A DNA stretch of 64,000 nucleotides from Thermoleophilia bacterium (GCA_025928435.1 JAICJM010000001.1:1-64000), one strand, 5' to 3'; positions 17,236-26,676 are shown, counted from the stretch's first letter. Program-made: numbers and translations. The notes: generated by a model not told the origin, from the letters alone.

Positions 17236-18525
17236 ATGTCTGAAGAGCTCACCATGCCGCGCCTCTCGGACACGATGGAGCAGGGCACCATCGGCCGCTG
17301 GCTGAAGCGCGAGGGCGAGAGCTTCCACGAAGGCGACGTGATCGCCGAGATCGAGACCGACAAGGCCACGATGGACTTCCAGGCCTACGAGGACGGCACG
17401 ATGCTGCGCATCCTCGTCGGCGACGGGGAGACGGCGGCGCTGGGCGCCCCGATCGCGATCATCGGCGCCGAGGGCGAGGAGGTGCCCGACGATGCTCCCG
17501 CCGCGGCGAGCACGAACGGCGACGGCGGCGCGCACCCGGCTGCCGAGGCGGCTCCTGCGGCCGACGAGCCCGAACCGCAGCCGCAGGACGAGGCGCCGGT
17601 CGCCACCGCGACCGAGCCCGAGCCGGGCGACGGCGCGACGAGCGACGGCGGCGGCCTGCGCGCGAGCCCGATCGCGCGCCGGATGGCCGATGCCGGCGGG
17701 CTCGACCTGCGCACCCTGGCGGGCAAGGGTACCGGCCCCGACGGCCGCATCGTCAAGGCCGACGTCGAGCGCGCGCTCGCCGCGGGCACGAAGGCCGGGC
17801 CGGCCGCGCCCCAGGCGGCGCCGTCACCTCCGGGCGAGGGCGACGAGGTGCGCGAGCTGACGCCGATGCTGAAGGCGGTGGCGCGGCGGATGGCCGAGTC
17901 CAAGGCGACCGTCCCCCACTTCTACGTCACCTCCGAGGTCGACATGACCCGCGCGCTCGAGCTGCGCGCCGAGCTGAACGATGCGCTCGCCGACTCGGGC
18001 GAGAAGGTCAGCGTGAACGACCTGATCGTGCGGGCCTGCGCGCAGGCGCTCCTCGCGCATCCGCAGGCGCACCGCTCCTACGTCGACGGACACCACGTCT
18101 ACCACGCCCATGCGCATATCGGGATCGCGGTCGCGCTGGACGACGGCCTGATCGTCCCGGTGCTGCGCGACGCCGACACGAAGGGCGTCCGCCAGCTGGC
18201 GGTCGAGACCCGCGACCTGGCGAAGCGGGCCCGCGACGGAAAGCTGCGCCAGGCGGAGATCGAGGGCGGCACGTTCACGGTCTCGAACATGGGCATGTTC
18301 GACGTGGCCGCGTTCTCGGCGATCATCAACCCGCCGGAGTCGACCATCCTGGCGGTGTCGAGCACGGTCGAGCGCGCGGTGTTCCGCGACGGCGCCGTCG
18401 TGCCGCGCAAGATCATGTCCGTCACCCTCTCGTGCGACCACCGCGCCTGCTCCGGCGCCGACGGGGCGAGGCTGCTGCAGACCGTCAAGCGCCGGCTCGA
18501 GGCGCCCACGCTCCTGCTCGCATGA
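17236..18525 (+). CDS. Dihydrolipoamide acyltransferase (E2)
   Basis: The 429-residue core enzyme has an N-terminal lipoyl domain (Lys43 in ETDKATMDF), an Ala/Pro/Glu-rich linker (about 85-135), a peripheral-subunit-binding domain (ASPIARRMADAGGLDLRTLA, about 139-175) and the catalytic acyltransferase domain. The active-site block reads DHRACSGADGA where many relatives have HRVVDG: the His is kept (about residue 402) but the Asp position is Ser. Some E2 proteins tolerate change here. ATG is 9 bases after E1beta; TAAGGT six bases upstream could give separate transcription. Confidence 0.92.
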   Translation: MSEELTMPRLSDTMEQGTIGRWLKREGESFHEGDVIAEIETDKATMDFQAYEDGTMLRILVGDGETAALGAPIAIIGAEGEEVPDDAPAAASTNGDGGAHPAAEAAPAADEPEPQPQDEAPVATATEPEPGDGATSDGGGLRASPIARRMADAGGLDLRTLAGKGTGPDGRIVKADVERALAAGTKAGPAAPQAAPSPPGEGDEVRELTPMLKAVARRMAESKATVPHFYVTSEVDMTRALELRAELNDALADSGEKVSVNDLIVRACAQALLAHPQAHRSYVDGHHVYHAHAHIGIAVALDDGLIVPVLRDADTKGVRQLAVETRDLAKRARDGKLRQAEIEGGTFTVSNMGMFDVAAFSAIINPPESTILAVSSTVERAVFRDGAVVPRKIMSVTLSCDHRACSGADGARLLQTVKRRLEAPTLLLA

Positions 18526-18553
18526 CCCCTGCGGGGCACGTACACTCGTCCTG

Positions 18554-19015
18554 ATGGAGCTCACGGACGTCATGGCCACGCATGTGGTGACGGTGTCGCC
18601 CGACACCCAGGTCGGGGACGCCGCGCGGCGCATGGTCGAGGCCGACGTCGGCGCGGCGATGGTGGTCGACGAGGCCGGCGATCTGGTCGGCGTGATCACG
18701 GAGCGCGACCTGATGCGGTGCGTGAGCGACGGCACCGACCCGGCGACGCCCGTCAGCGACCGCATGACCAGCCATGTCCTCACGGCGGCACCCGAGACCA
18801 CCATCCCCGAGGCGATGGCGCTGATGGTCGACGGCCACTTCCGCCACCTGCCCGTCGTGAACGGCGACGGCCACGTGGTGGGCGTCATCTCGATGCGCGA
18901 TCTGATGGCCTACACGTCGCTGCGCCTGCGCGGCGGCAGCCTGGGCAACGACGACGATCTCGACCCGGCCGAGGTCATCGCCACGATCTTCCGCATGCGC
19001 ACCGGCGCCGCGTAG
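18554..19015 (+). CDS. Tandem CBS-domain protein
   Basis: The 153-residue protein consists of two CBS motifs (DVMATHVVTVSPDTQVGDAA and DRMTSHVLTAAPETTIPEAM, each ending VGVIxxRDLM), which pair to bind adenosine nucleotides. It has no attached enzyme or channel domain, so it probably acts as a separate sensor. TACACT stands exactly seven bases before ATG, indicating its own leaderless transcript after the E2 gene. Confidence 0.88.
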   Translation: MELTDVMATHVVTVSPDTQVGDAARRMVEADVGAAMVVDEAGDLVGVITERDLMRCVSDGTDPATPVSDRMTSHVLTAAPETTIPEAMALMVDGHFRHLPVVNGDGHVVGVISMRDLMAYTSLRLRGGSLGNDDDLDPAEVIATIFRMRTGAA

Positions 19016-19025
19016 AACGGGTTTC

Positions 19026-19065
19026 GCGGGGACAGTCCCCGCGTGCGGGGACTGTCCCCGCTTTT
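19026..19065. repeat. Inverted repeat, type II (GGGGACAGTCCCC pair), terminator-like
   Basis: Two 17-base arms (GCGGGGACAGTCCCCGC at 19026-19042 and its reverse complement at 19045-19061) are separated by two bases and followed by TTTT. It sits between convergent genes (CBS and aminopeptidase) and could act as a bidirectional terminator. A second copy of the pair is at 47902-47939. Confidence 0.85.
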
Positions 19066-19068
19066 CGC

Positions 19069-20274
19069 CTAGATCTGCCAGGCGCCGCTGCGCAGCACCG
19101 GCACGCGCTCGCCCGAGGCGGTGACGCCGGTGACGTCGACCTCGGGGGAGCCGATCATGAAGTCGACGTGGATCTCGCTGCGGTTGATGCGGTCGCGGTC
19201 GTCGTCGCCGACCGCCCAGTCGAACCCCTGGCCGAGGGCGATGTGGCTGGCCGCGTTCTCGTCGAGCAGGGTGTCGTAGAAGACGGTGTCGAGCGGGCCG
19301 ATGCGACCCTCCCCGTCGACGAGCGCCAGCTCGCCCAGGCGCCCGGCGCCCTCGTCGCGCTCCGCGTAGGCCTTGAGGATGGCGCCGTTCTCGGCCGCCT
19401 CGATGGAGGTCACCCGACCGCCCTCGAAGCGCACCTCGAGGTCGCGGACGATCGAGCCGCTCAGCTCGCGCGGCTTCGTCGCCCGCACCACGCCGTCGAC
19501 CCGCTCCGGATCGGGCGTCGTGAAGACTTCCTCGGTCGGCAGGTTCGGCTGGTGCCGCAGGCCCCATGCGGTCGTGAGGCCGCCTCCGCACCACGTCGAG
19601 GTCGGCAGCAGGCCGACCCGCAGGTCGGTGCCCGGCCCCTCGAGATGCATCATGTCGAACTGGCGCTCGCTGAGCGCGTTGCAGGCACGGGTGAGGTCGT
19701 CCATGCGGGCCTTCCAGGCAGCGACGGGGTCGTCGGCGTCGAGGCGGCACACGACCTCGATCTGCTCCCACAGGCGCTCGACCGCCGCATCCGGATCCAG
19801 GTCGGGATGCACGAGCGTCGCCCAGCCCTCCGTCGGGCAGGGCACGATCGTCCAGTTGTTGCGCGCCTTGGTCATGTTCTCGGTCGACTGCTTCTGGCCC
19901 GGCGGGCGATCGCGCCCGATCCGGTCGGGATCGATCCCGTCGAGCAGCCCCGGCGCGACGGGCCCGCTGAGCGCGATGGTGGCGCCCTTGTGCTCGCCGT
20001 GGTGGCGCACCTTCTCGACGACCCACTCGGGCTCGTAGCCGAGCGCCTCGTCGACGCCGTGCTGCAGCCGCGCCCGCTGGATGTAGGGATCGCGGTAGTT
20101 CATGTCCACGAAGACCGCGCCGGCGTCGTAGGTGAGCTCGACGATCCTGCGGGCGAGCCCCTCCTGGCCGATCGCGGCGATCACGATCACCTGCTGGCCC
20201 GGCTGGACGTTCGCGCCAAACCCCACGGCAAGCTCGGCCAACCTGTCCAGCGTGGCGGATTCCACGGGCGGCAT
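19069..20274 (-). CDS. M29-family aminopeptidase (AmpS/AmpII-like)
   Basis: The 401-residue length and the signatures FGANVQPGQQVIV, MHLEGPGTDLRVGL, NLPTEEVFTTPDP, ASHIALGQGFDWAV and INRSEIHVDFMIGS match thermophilic-type metallo-aminopeptidases of family M29, in which Glu, His and Asp residues of these blocks hold two metal ions. They remove N-terminal residues from peptides in the cytoplasm. ATG 20274 gives the usual N-terminus; an in-frame ATG at 20292 would add six residues. Confidence 0.9.
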   Translation of the reverse strand: MPPVESATLDRLAELAVGFGANVQPGQQVIVIAAIGQEGLARRIVELTYDAGAVFVDMNYRDPYIQRARLQHGVDEALGYEPEWVVEKVRHHGEHKGATIALSGPVAPGLLDGIDPDRIGRDRPPGQKQSTENMTKARNNWTIVPCPTEGWATLVHPDLDPDAAVERLWEQIEVVCRLDADDPVAAWKARMDDLTRACNALSERQFDMMHLEGPGTDLRVGLLPTSTWCGGGLTTAWGLRHQPNLPTEEVFTTPDPERVDGVVRATKPRELSGSIVRDLEVRFEGGRVTSIEAAENGAILKAYAERDEGAGRLGELALVDGEGRIGPLDTVFYDTLLDENAASHIALGQGFDWAVGDDDRDRINRSEIHVDFMIGSPEVDVTGVTASGERVPVLRSGAWQI

Positions 20275-20305
20275 GATATCGGTGGCTGCCATACTTCGGC
20301 CGCAG

Positions 20306-20869
20306 ATGCGCACGCTCACACTCGCCCGCGGGCTGGCCCTGGCCGGTATCGCCGCCGCATCGGCGACGGCCGCGCACGGCGGCGTGGCGGCGCTGGCCGA
20401 CCCGTCCTGGTCGATCCCCGCCCTGGCGGCGTCGCTCGCGGGCGCGCTCGCCCTGGTGCGCATGGCGGCGTCCGCCGGGAACGCACGGCGGGCGGCGACG
20501 CACGTGCTGCGCGGCAGCCCGCGCGTGGCCGCGCACGCGCCGCTCGGCCTCTGCGAGACCGCCGCCATCATGCTCGCCGCCCAGGGCTGCGCCCATATGG
20601 CCCTGCTCGCAGCCGGCGCCCCGGCCCACGCGGGCCAGCCGGGCACGCTTGGCCTGCATGCCGCGCTGGCGCTGCTCGGAGCGGCGCTGGTGTGGTCGGC
20701 CGACCGCGCCGTCGCCCGGGCGCTCGCCCGGCTGGGCGACGCCGTCGCCGGCGCGGCCGAGCTCCTGCTGCGGGTGCCGGGGCGTTCGCGGCCACTGCCG
20801 CTGGCCGCGCCCGCCGGCCGGCCGCCGTTCGGCCCACCCCGCGGCCGCGCGCCGCCGCTCCCCGCCTGA
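20306..20869 (+). CDS. Membrane protein upstream of copC-copD
   Basis: The 187-residue protein has about four hydrophobic helices (LALAGIAAASATAAHGGVAA; SWSIPALAASLAGALALV; GLCETAAIMLAAQGCAHMAL; LGLHAALALLGAALVW) and a Pro/Arg-rich tail. Several His residues lie at helix ends. I know no named family. It is 61 bases upstream of the CopC-CopD fusion on the same strand, so a part in copper handling is possible but only by context. Confidence 0.65.
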   Translation: MRTLTLARGLALAGIAAASATAAHGGVAALADPSWSIPALAASLAGALALVRMAASAGNARRAATHVLRGSPRVAAHAPLGLCETAAIMLAAQGCAHMALLAAGAPAHAGQPGTLGLHAALALLGAALVWSADRAVARALARLGDAVAGAAELLLRVPGRSRPLPLAAPAGRPPFGPPRGRAPPLPA

Positions 20870-20930
20870 AACCGGCCGAATCCGGCACCCGTACGCCGGA
20901 TGAACCCGTCTCAGGAGGTCACCGTCGTCC

Positions 20931-23345
20931 ATGCGCGGCGTGCGCGCGCTTGCAATCCTGCTTTCGCTGCTGGTGCCCGCGGCCTTCCCGGCCGCGGCGC
21001 TGGCGCACGCGACCCTGCTCCGCAGCGACCCGGCCGCCGGGACGGTCGTCCCGCACGCGCCCGGCCGGATCGTGCTGCACTTCGACCAGCCGGTGCAGGA
21101 TGCCGGTACGACCGCCGTCGCGAGCAGCGGCGCCTCGGTGCTGGCCCGCCACGCCCGGCTCGAGCGCGGAGACTCGCGGGCGCTCGTCGTGCCGTTACAG
21201 GGCGGCCTCGGAAGCGGTGACTACACCGTCCGATGGCGGGTCGTCTCGGCGGACGGCCACATCGTCTCGGGCGTCGTGGCGATCGGAGTCGGCCGCAACC
21301 GCCCGCCGCCGCAGGCGGCGACGACCGAGAGCTCCGCCCTCGACTGGCCATTCCTGGTCGCCCGTTTCGCCTACTTCCTGGGGCTGATGCTCCTTGTCGG
21401 CGGCGCGGTCTTCCGCGTCGCCGTCTTCCGCCCGGTGATCGGCACCGTGTCCGGCCGGCCGCGGGCGATGGCCGAGCTGCGCGAGGGCTCGAGGGCCAAC
21501 TCGCTGCTCCTGGGGGCGGCGGCGCTGATGCTCGCCGGCGGGTGGATCGCGCTCACCCGGCAGGGCGCCGAGGTGGCCGGCGTGTCGTTCTGGCAGGCAT
21601 TCAACCACCACGGCCCGATCGGCTCGGCGCTCGGCGCCACCCGGTTCGGCCGCGAGTTCGGGCGCGGGATCGACCTGGGGGCGGCGTTCTGCGTCGCCAC
21701 CGCGGCGACGTTCGGGGTGGCGCACCGGAGCCGCACCGCGGCGCTCGTCCTGGCCGTGCCAGCCGCGGCGCTGGGCGCGTGGGCCGTGATCGTCCCCGGC
21801 CTCTCCGGCCATGCCGGCGACCCGGGCCTCGGCCTGCCCGCCGTCGCGGTGGACGCGCTCCACACCGCGGCGGCGGCCGTCTGGATCGGCGGCCTCGTCC
21901 AGCTCGTCCTGGTGACGCCGCACGCCACCCGCGGCCTCCCCGACGGGGAGCGCACGCGCGTGCGCACGGCGCTGGCCGCCCGGTTCTCCCGCATCGCGCT
22001 CGGGAGCGTCGCCGTGCTGGCGGTGACCGGCGTCGGCCGGGCCTTGTGGGCGGTGTCGTCCCCGGCCCAGCTGTGGCACACGGGCTACGGGCGCGCGCTC
22101 GCCGTGAAGACGGGCCTGCTCCTGTGCGTCGTCGGCATCGCCTACCTGAACCGGCGCCGGCTGGCGGCGTTCGGCGTGATCCGCAAGCTCGGCGCGGCCG
22201 AGATCGGACTGCTGCTGGCGGTGCTCGCGGTCGTCTCGCTCCTGACCGACCTCCCGCCCGCGAACACGCCCGCCGTGGGCTCGGCGGCCCCCGCGCCCGT
22301 CGGCGGCCCTGTCAGCCTGCGGCTCGCGGGCGGCGTGCGGCTCGCGCTGTGGCCGGGGCTCGCGGGCCGAAACGCGGTCGACCTGCGGCTGCCGGGCGCG
22401 ACCGGTCCGACGATCGCCGTCGGCACCGACGCCGGCCGGGCGATCCTGCGGCGCGCCCCGGACGGCACCTACGCCGGGCTGCTCCCGGCGCTGCAGGAGG
22501 GGCAGGCTCAGCTGCGGATCGGAAGGCGCACCGCCGGGGTCTCGATCGGCGCGCGCCCGGGCTCTCGTCCGGCCGCGGCGCCGCCGGCCGCGACCGGCCC
22601 CACCGCCGCCGCCGAGGCCGCCGACCTGGCCGTGGGCGGCCAGCGGGTCGGCCGCCACGTGATCCGGCTGACGCTGCTGGCACAGACCGGCGCGGCCGTC
22701 TCCGACGCGATCGCGGTCGTCGACGGGCGCGTGGCCACCCCCTGCCCTGGCGCGAAGGGCGTCTGCTACCAGGCGCCGGTCGCCGCCACGGCACGGCTCG
22801 TCCGTGTCGATGTCGCCCGGCCCGGCGTGCCCCACGTCCGGGCGACGCTCCAGCTGCCCGCCGCGAACGCCCGGCCCGTTCCGGGCCTGCTGCGCCGGGC
22901 CGCGCACACCTTCGCGGCGCTGCACAGCCTGCGGGCGGAGAACGTGCTGGCCTCGGGCCCCGGGCGTTCGGTGTCGACGACCTACATCGTCGGGGCCCCG
23001 AACCGGCTGTCGATCGACGTCCACGGCGGCCGGCGGTCGCGCATCATCGGCACGACCCGGTGGGATCAGCAGCGCGACGGGACGTGGAAGCGGTCGTACA
23101 CGCCCGCGATCCGCCAGCCGGATCCGTTCTGGGCGCCGACGGCCGAGGCGGTCTACGTGGCCGGCGGCGACGCCCGCACCCTCCAGCTGACCCTGGTGCA
23201 ACCCGGCGGCCCCACGTTCTTCCGCCTGTGGGTCGACCGCCGCACGCACCTGGTGACCCGGCTGCGCATGGTCACCGCCGCGCACTTCATGCGCGAGCGC
23301 GAGCTCGACCTCAACTCGGCTGCGCCGGTCGTGCCGCCGTCGTAG
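20931..23345 (+). CDS. CopC-CopD fusion with extra C-terminal domain
   Basis: The 804-residue protein has a signal peptide ending ...AALA|HATLLRSDP, so the mature chain begins with the CopC copper-binding His; the second CopC site is SADGHIVSG. Eight or so membrane spans of CopD follow (about 135-445). Beyond the usual end lie about 350 residues of outer domains: a beta-rich segment and a final domain (NRLSIDVHGGRRSRIIGTTR; GPTFFRLWVDRRTHLVTRL) resembling LolA/outer-lipoprotein-carrier-like folds. AGGAGG at 20913 precedes ATG. Likely role is copper uptake or delivery at the membrane. Confidence 0.85.
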   Translation: MRGVRALAILLSLLVPAAFPAAALAHATLLRSDPAAGTVVPHAPGRIVLHFDQPVQDAGTTAVASSGASVLARHARLERGDSRALVVPLQGGLGSGDYTVRWRVVSADGHIVSGVVAIGVGRNRPPPQAATTESSALDWPFLVARFAYFLGLMLLVGGAVFRVAVFRPVIGTVSGRPRAMAELREGSRANSLLLGAAALMLAGGWIALTRQGAEVAGVSFWQAFNHHGPIGSALGATRFGREFGRGIDLGAAFCVATAATFGVAHRSRTAALVLAVPAAALGAWAVIVPGLSGHAGDPGLGLPAVAVDALHTAAAAVWIGGLVQLVLVTPHATRGLPDGERTRVRTALAARFSRIALGSVAVLAVTGVGRALWAVSSPAQLWHTGYGRALAVKTGLLLCVVGIAYLNRRRLAAFGVIRKLGAAEIGLLLAVLAVVSLLTDLPPANTPAVGSAAPAPVGGPVSLRLAGGVRLALWPGLAGRNAVDLRLPGATGPTIAVGTDAGRAILRRAPDGTYAGLLPALQEGQAQLRIGRRTAGVSIGARPGSRPAAAPPAATGPTAAAEAADLAVGGQRVGRHVIRLTLLAQTGAAVSDAIAVVDGRVATPCPGAKGVCYQAPVAATARLVRVDVARPGVPHVRATLQLPAANARPVPGLLRRAAHTFAALHSLRAENVLASGPGRSVSTTYIVGAPNRLSIDVHGGRRSRIIGTTRWDQQRDGTWKRSYTPAIRQPDPFWAPTAEAVYVAGGDARTLQLTLVQPGGPTFFRLWVDRRTHLVTRLRMVTAAHFMRERELDLNSAAPVVPPS

Positions 23346-23369
23346 CCCCGCGGCGGTACGATCCGCGCG

Positions 23370-23699
23370 ATGCACGCCACCCTGGTCGAGCAATGGGACG
23401 CAATCGTCGCCTCGCAGCCGTCCGACTGGTCGACGCTCTTCCTCGAGCTGCGCCTGCGCGACGCCGTCCAGGCCGAGGAGTGCGCCCTCGTCATGTCGCC
23501 GTTGAACCCGTGGCACGAGGGCGACTGGCGCAGCGGCGTCTTCCACTTCCGCGCGGCCCACACCTACGGCTATGGCGCGGCGGCGCAGCTCGTGCGCAAG
23601 CGGCTCGGCACGCTCGACGATGTCGGCGTCGTCGCCGCGCTGAAGCTGGAGCGGCGGCTCTCCGACGTCCGCCCCGTCTCGACCCAGGGCGTTACCTAG
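23370..23699 (+). CDS. Hypothetical protein, 109 residues
   Basis: A small soluble protein (HATLVEQWDAIVASQPSDW at the start) with aromatic patches NPWHEGDWRSGVFHFRAAHT. TACGAT seven bases before ATG marks a leaderless start, so it is transcribed separately from the CopC-CopD gene 24 bases upstream. No motif is recognised. Its stop lies next to the stop of the convergent permease gene. Confidence 0.65.
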   Translation: MHATLVEQWDAIVASQPSDWSTLFLELRLRDAVQAEECALVMSPLNPWHEGDWRSGVFHFRAAHTYGYGAAAQLVRKRLGTLDDVGVVAALKLERRLSDVRPVSTQGVT

Positions 23700-25226
23700 T
23701 CATACCGCCGTGTCCGGCGGCGCCGGCGTGAAGTCGACGTTCTCGTCCAGCGGCGCGACACCGTGGTGCTCCGCCGCATGCGCAGCGGCGTTGCGGATCC
23801 GGTCGGGCTTCCACACCTGCATGACGCCGTACCAGATGGCCGAGAGCACGACGACGGCAAGCGCCCAGTAGAACGCGAGCCAGTTCAGGTTCGTGCTGTC
23901 GTGCGGCCCCGGATGGAGCGCCCCGTAGAAGCCGAGCACCGGCGTCGCGATCGCGACCAGGACGACGAGGTACTGCCACCACGTAGCGCCGTAGCGCATG
24001 AGCAGGCCGACCGCCGCGATCGCGAGGGCGAGGTACACCAGCTCGATGGCGTACGACCCGGCCGTGGCGGACACCAGGAACGCGCTGAACTCGCGCGACC
24101 CGGCAATCGGGATGAACCGGTCCATCGTGTGGCTGTAGGCGGCGATCAGGAGCAGGCCGCCACCGCCGACGACCACCATCAGATTGCCGACCCACGGCGT
24201 GTTGTGGCGCGACGTCTTCGCGAACACGGACGGGAGCAGCCCGTCGCGTCCGAGCGCGAAGTAGCCGCGGCCGATGGTGACGCAGATCGCGAGCGCCAGG
24301 GCGGTCGCGTCCAGGATGACGACGAGGTCGATGATGCCGGCGTACCACGAGCTCACGTACTGCTTGGCCAGGATGTCCAGCGCGGCCGGGTTGAGCCAGG
24401 CGCCCTGGTCGACGGCGGCCTTGCCCAGGCCGACCTCGATCGCGTAGGCCATCAGCACGAAGAACGCCGCCGAGACGCCGACCGTCCACAGCAGCGCGCG
24501 CGGGATCGACCGGTGCGGGTCGTGGCTCTCCTCGCCGATGGAGGCGGCCGCCTCGAACCCGACGAAGAGCAGGATGCCGAGCAGCACCCCGTCGAACACC
24601 GTCCCGAGTGACGTCGTCCCGGGGTTGAACATCTGCAGCGTGTTCCCGTCCTGGCCGCCCTGGAAGATGATCGCGAGGGCCAGGATCGTCATGGCGGTGA
24701 ACGAGATCGCCGCGAAGCCGAGCATGAGCCCGATCGCCAGACGGATCCCGATGTAGTTCAGGATCAGCACGAGGACGAGGAAGATCAGGGCGAAGAGCCA
24801 CCATGCCGGGATCGTGGAGGTCGAGATGTGGGAGACCCAGAAGCTCTGGGTGAGGATGCCGAGACCGAGGTAGATCCCGCCGCCGCCGAGGAAGAGCGTC
24901 CCGACGAAGAAGACGCCGGCAACGAAGACGCCGACCGACGGATGCGCACCGTGGGTCAGGTACTCGTACACCGCGCCGGCGCCCTGGTAGCGGCGGGCGA
25001 AGAGCGAGATCGCATAGGCGATGGCGAGCACGCCGAGGCCGGCGACGAGCACGCTCAGCGCCGTGTTGAACGTCGACCCGTTGGCCGGGTTCGAGACGAG
25101 GCTGAGCACGAGCGCGGTCGAGAACATCGGGCCGATCGCGAGCGCCTGCGCGACCGCGGCCATCGTGCCGAGTCGCCGCTCGCCCAGCTGCCCGCCGCTC
25201 GCCGGTGGTGGTGGCGTGGTTCCCAT
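23700..25226 (-). CDS. APC-superfamily amino acid permease
   Basis: The 508-residue protein has about 12-14 membrane helices and APC landmarks: the broken first helix (QALAIGPMFSTALVLSLVS), GAGAVYEYLTHGAHPSVGVF and EESHDPHRSIPRALLW. These carriers import amino acids or amines with H+ or by exchange. The ATG has a strong ribosome site (GGGAGGGAG). A divergently transcribed FadR-type GntR regulator begins 109 bases away and is the probable controller. Substrate unknown. Confidence 0.88.
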   Translation of the reverse strand: MGTTPPPPASGGQLGERRLGTMAAVAQALAIGPMFSTALVLSLVSNPANGSTFNTALSVLVAGLGVLAIAYAISLFARRYQGAGAVYEYLTHGAHPSVGVFVAGVFFVGTLFLGGGGIYLGLGILTQSFWVSHISTSTIPAWWLFALIFLVLVLILNYIGIRLAIGLMLGFAAISFTAMTILALAIIFQGGQDGNTLQMFNPGTTSLGTVFDGVLLGILLFVGFEAAASIGEESHDPHRSIPRALLWTVGVSAAFFVLMAYAIEVGLGKAAVDQGAWLNPAALDILAKQYVSSWYAGIIDLVVILDATALALAICVTIGRGYFALGRDGLLPSVFAKTSRHNTPWVGNLMVVVGGGGLLLIAAYSHTMDRFIPIAGSREFSAFLVSATAGSYAIELVYLALAIAAVGLLMRYGATWWQYLVVLVAIATPVLGFYGALHPGPHDSTNLNWLAFYWALAVVVLSAIWYGVMQVWKPDRIRNAAAHAAEHHGVAPLDENVDFTPAPPDTAV

Positions 25227-25334
25227 CGCTCCCTCCCTGGTCGGATCGATTGGATACATTCGCACCTGGGTCGGACGGGTGTCAAGGCCGTCACTTCGAG
25301 GCCCTCGAGCGGCGGCGTACTGTATGCAAAGACC

Positions 25335-25988
25335 ATGTCGAGCTCGTCGAACAGGCGCCTGCAGATCCAGAGCGTCGTGGATCACGTCTACACCGCCCTG
25401 CGCGAGCGGATCCTCTCCGGTGACCTGCCGCGGGCCACCAAGCTGCACCAGGCCACGCTCGCGGACGAGCTGGGGGTGTCGCGGACGCCGCTCCGGGAGG
25501 CCCTGCGGCGGCTCTCGGCCGAGGGCCTGGTGAGCTTCTCGCCCAACCGCGGGGCGCGCGTCTCGGAGCTCGACTTCAGTGACATGCGCCACGCCTGGGC
25601 GGCCCGCACGGCGCTCGAGCCGGGCGCCGCCCGGCTGGCCGCGGAACGGCGCGACCGCGACGGGATCGCCGCGATGCGCGACGCGATCTCCGCCCAGCGG
25701 AGCGCGGACGGCGACCGCAACCAGAGCTTCTCGGCCAACCGCGCGTTCCACCTCGCCCTGGCCGCCGCATCCGGGAACCCGCACCTCACGCGCTTCGCCG
25801 AGATGCTGTGGGTGCCGCGCATCGGCGTCCCCATCTACCAGGCGCAGGCGGCCGAGCCCGCCGGGCCGTCGGCCTGGGCGGACGAGCACGAGCGCATCGC
25901 CGACGCGATCGAGCGCGGCGACGCCGATGCGGCCGAGCGGCTGACGCGGGCGCACATCGAGGCGCACCCGCCCGTCCCACCGGCGTAG
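25335..25988 (+). CDS. GntR-family regulator, FadR-type (FCD domain)
   Basis: The 217-residue protein has an N-terminal winged helix (HVYTALRERILSGDLPRATK; LADELGVSRTPLREALRRL) and a helical FCD ligand domain in which His residues at FHLALAAASGNPHL and DEHERIADAI can hold a metal. FCD regulators sense carboxylic or amino acids. It is divergent from the APC permease; the shared 108-base region carries TGTAT half-sites on both strands (about 25250 and 25322) that could be its operator. Probable repressor of the permease gene. Confidence 0.88.
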   Translation: MSSSSNRRLQIQSVVDHVYTALRERILSGDLPRATKLHQATLADELGVSRTPLREALRRLSAEGLVSFSPNRGARVSELDFSDMRHAWAARTALEPGAARLAAERRDRDGIAAMRDAISAQRSADGDRNQSFSANRAFHLALAAASGNPHLTRFAEMLWVPRIGVPIYQAQAAEPAGPSAWADEHERIADAIERGDADAAERLTRAHIEAHPPVPPA

Positions 25989-25995
25989 CGCGGCC

Positions 25996-26676
25996 TCAGC
26001 CGAGGACGCGGGCGCGCACCGGTTCGAGCTCGGGATCCTCCCGCACCTGCTCCTCCAGGGACGGACGCAGTCCGAGCGCGTCTGTGAGCGTCTCGACCGC
26101 GTCGTCCTCGCGGCCCGTGCGGACGTCCAGGCAGGCGAGGTTGTAGAGCGCCCGCGACCGCTGCAGCGCGCTCACGTCGGGCGGCAGCGCCTCGACGAAG
26201 GCCGCCTGCGTGGCACGCGCATCGTCGGCCCCGCCCCGCTCGCACAGGACCCCGAACATGAGCACCATCCCGTGGGTGGCGCACTGCTGGATGATCTCGT
26301 CGGCGAGCGTCGCGTCGTCGATCCACGCCGGGGCGGAGCCGAGCGTCCCGGCGTCCAGCGCCTCGACGTCGGCCACGAGCGCGTCGGCGATGCGGGCGGC
26401 GTCGTCCTCCAGCTCCTCGAACGGCCGGCCGGCGTTGGCGCGGAAGATCTCCCCGCGGTCGTGCGAGGCGTCCGGCTCGACCCCCGCCCGGAGGGCGGTA
26501 AGCGCGTCATGCATGTGCCATTTGGCGCCGATCGCATGCGCGAAGGTGTCCTTCGCGGACGGTTGATCGGGCGTCCCGTCCATCTCACGCTCGGTGGGCG
26601 ACAGCGAGGCGGCGAATCGCCGTTCCTGCTCCCGCTCGAGCTCGAGTAGCGCCGCGATCTGGTGTGGTTCGGGCAT
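25996..26676 (-). CDS. DinB-like/TPR-like hypothetical protein, 226 residues
   Basis: The N-terminal half (KDTFAHAIGAKWHMHDALTA; CATHGMVLMFGVLCERG) looks like a four-helix DinB-type bundle with His residues at DinB-like positions; the C-terminal half is helical-repeat sequence (RSRALYNLACLDVRTGREDD) ending DPELEPVRARVLG, the same style as the cupin-TPR protein at 14221. GAGAGGA precedes ATG. DinB-like proteins include thiol-dependent transferases. Assignment is tentative. Confidence 0.55.
   Translation of the reverse strand: MPEPHQIAALLELEREQERRFAASLSPTEREMDGTPDQPSAKDTFAHAIGAKWHMHDALTALRAGVEPDASHDRGEIFRANAGRPFEELEDDAARIADALVADVEALDAGTLGSAPAWIDDATLADEIIQQCATHGMVLMFGVLCERGGADDARATQAAFVEALPPDVSALQRSRALYNLACLDVRTGREDDAVETLTDALGLRPSLEEQVREDPELEPVRARVLG

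Noticed and set aside
21195..23561. Minus-strand open frame of nearly 800 codons opposite CopC-CopD
   Set aside because: No protein-like motif; the plus-strand gene has a signal peptide, spans and a ribosome site.
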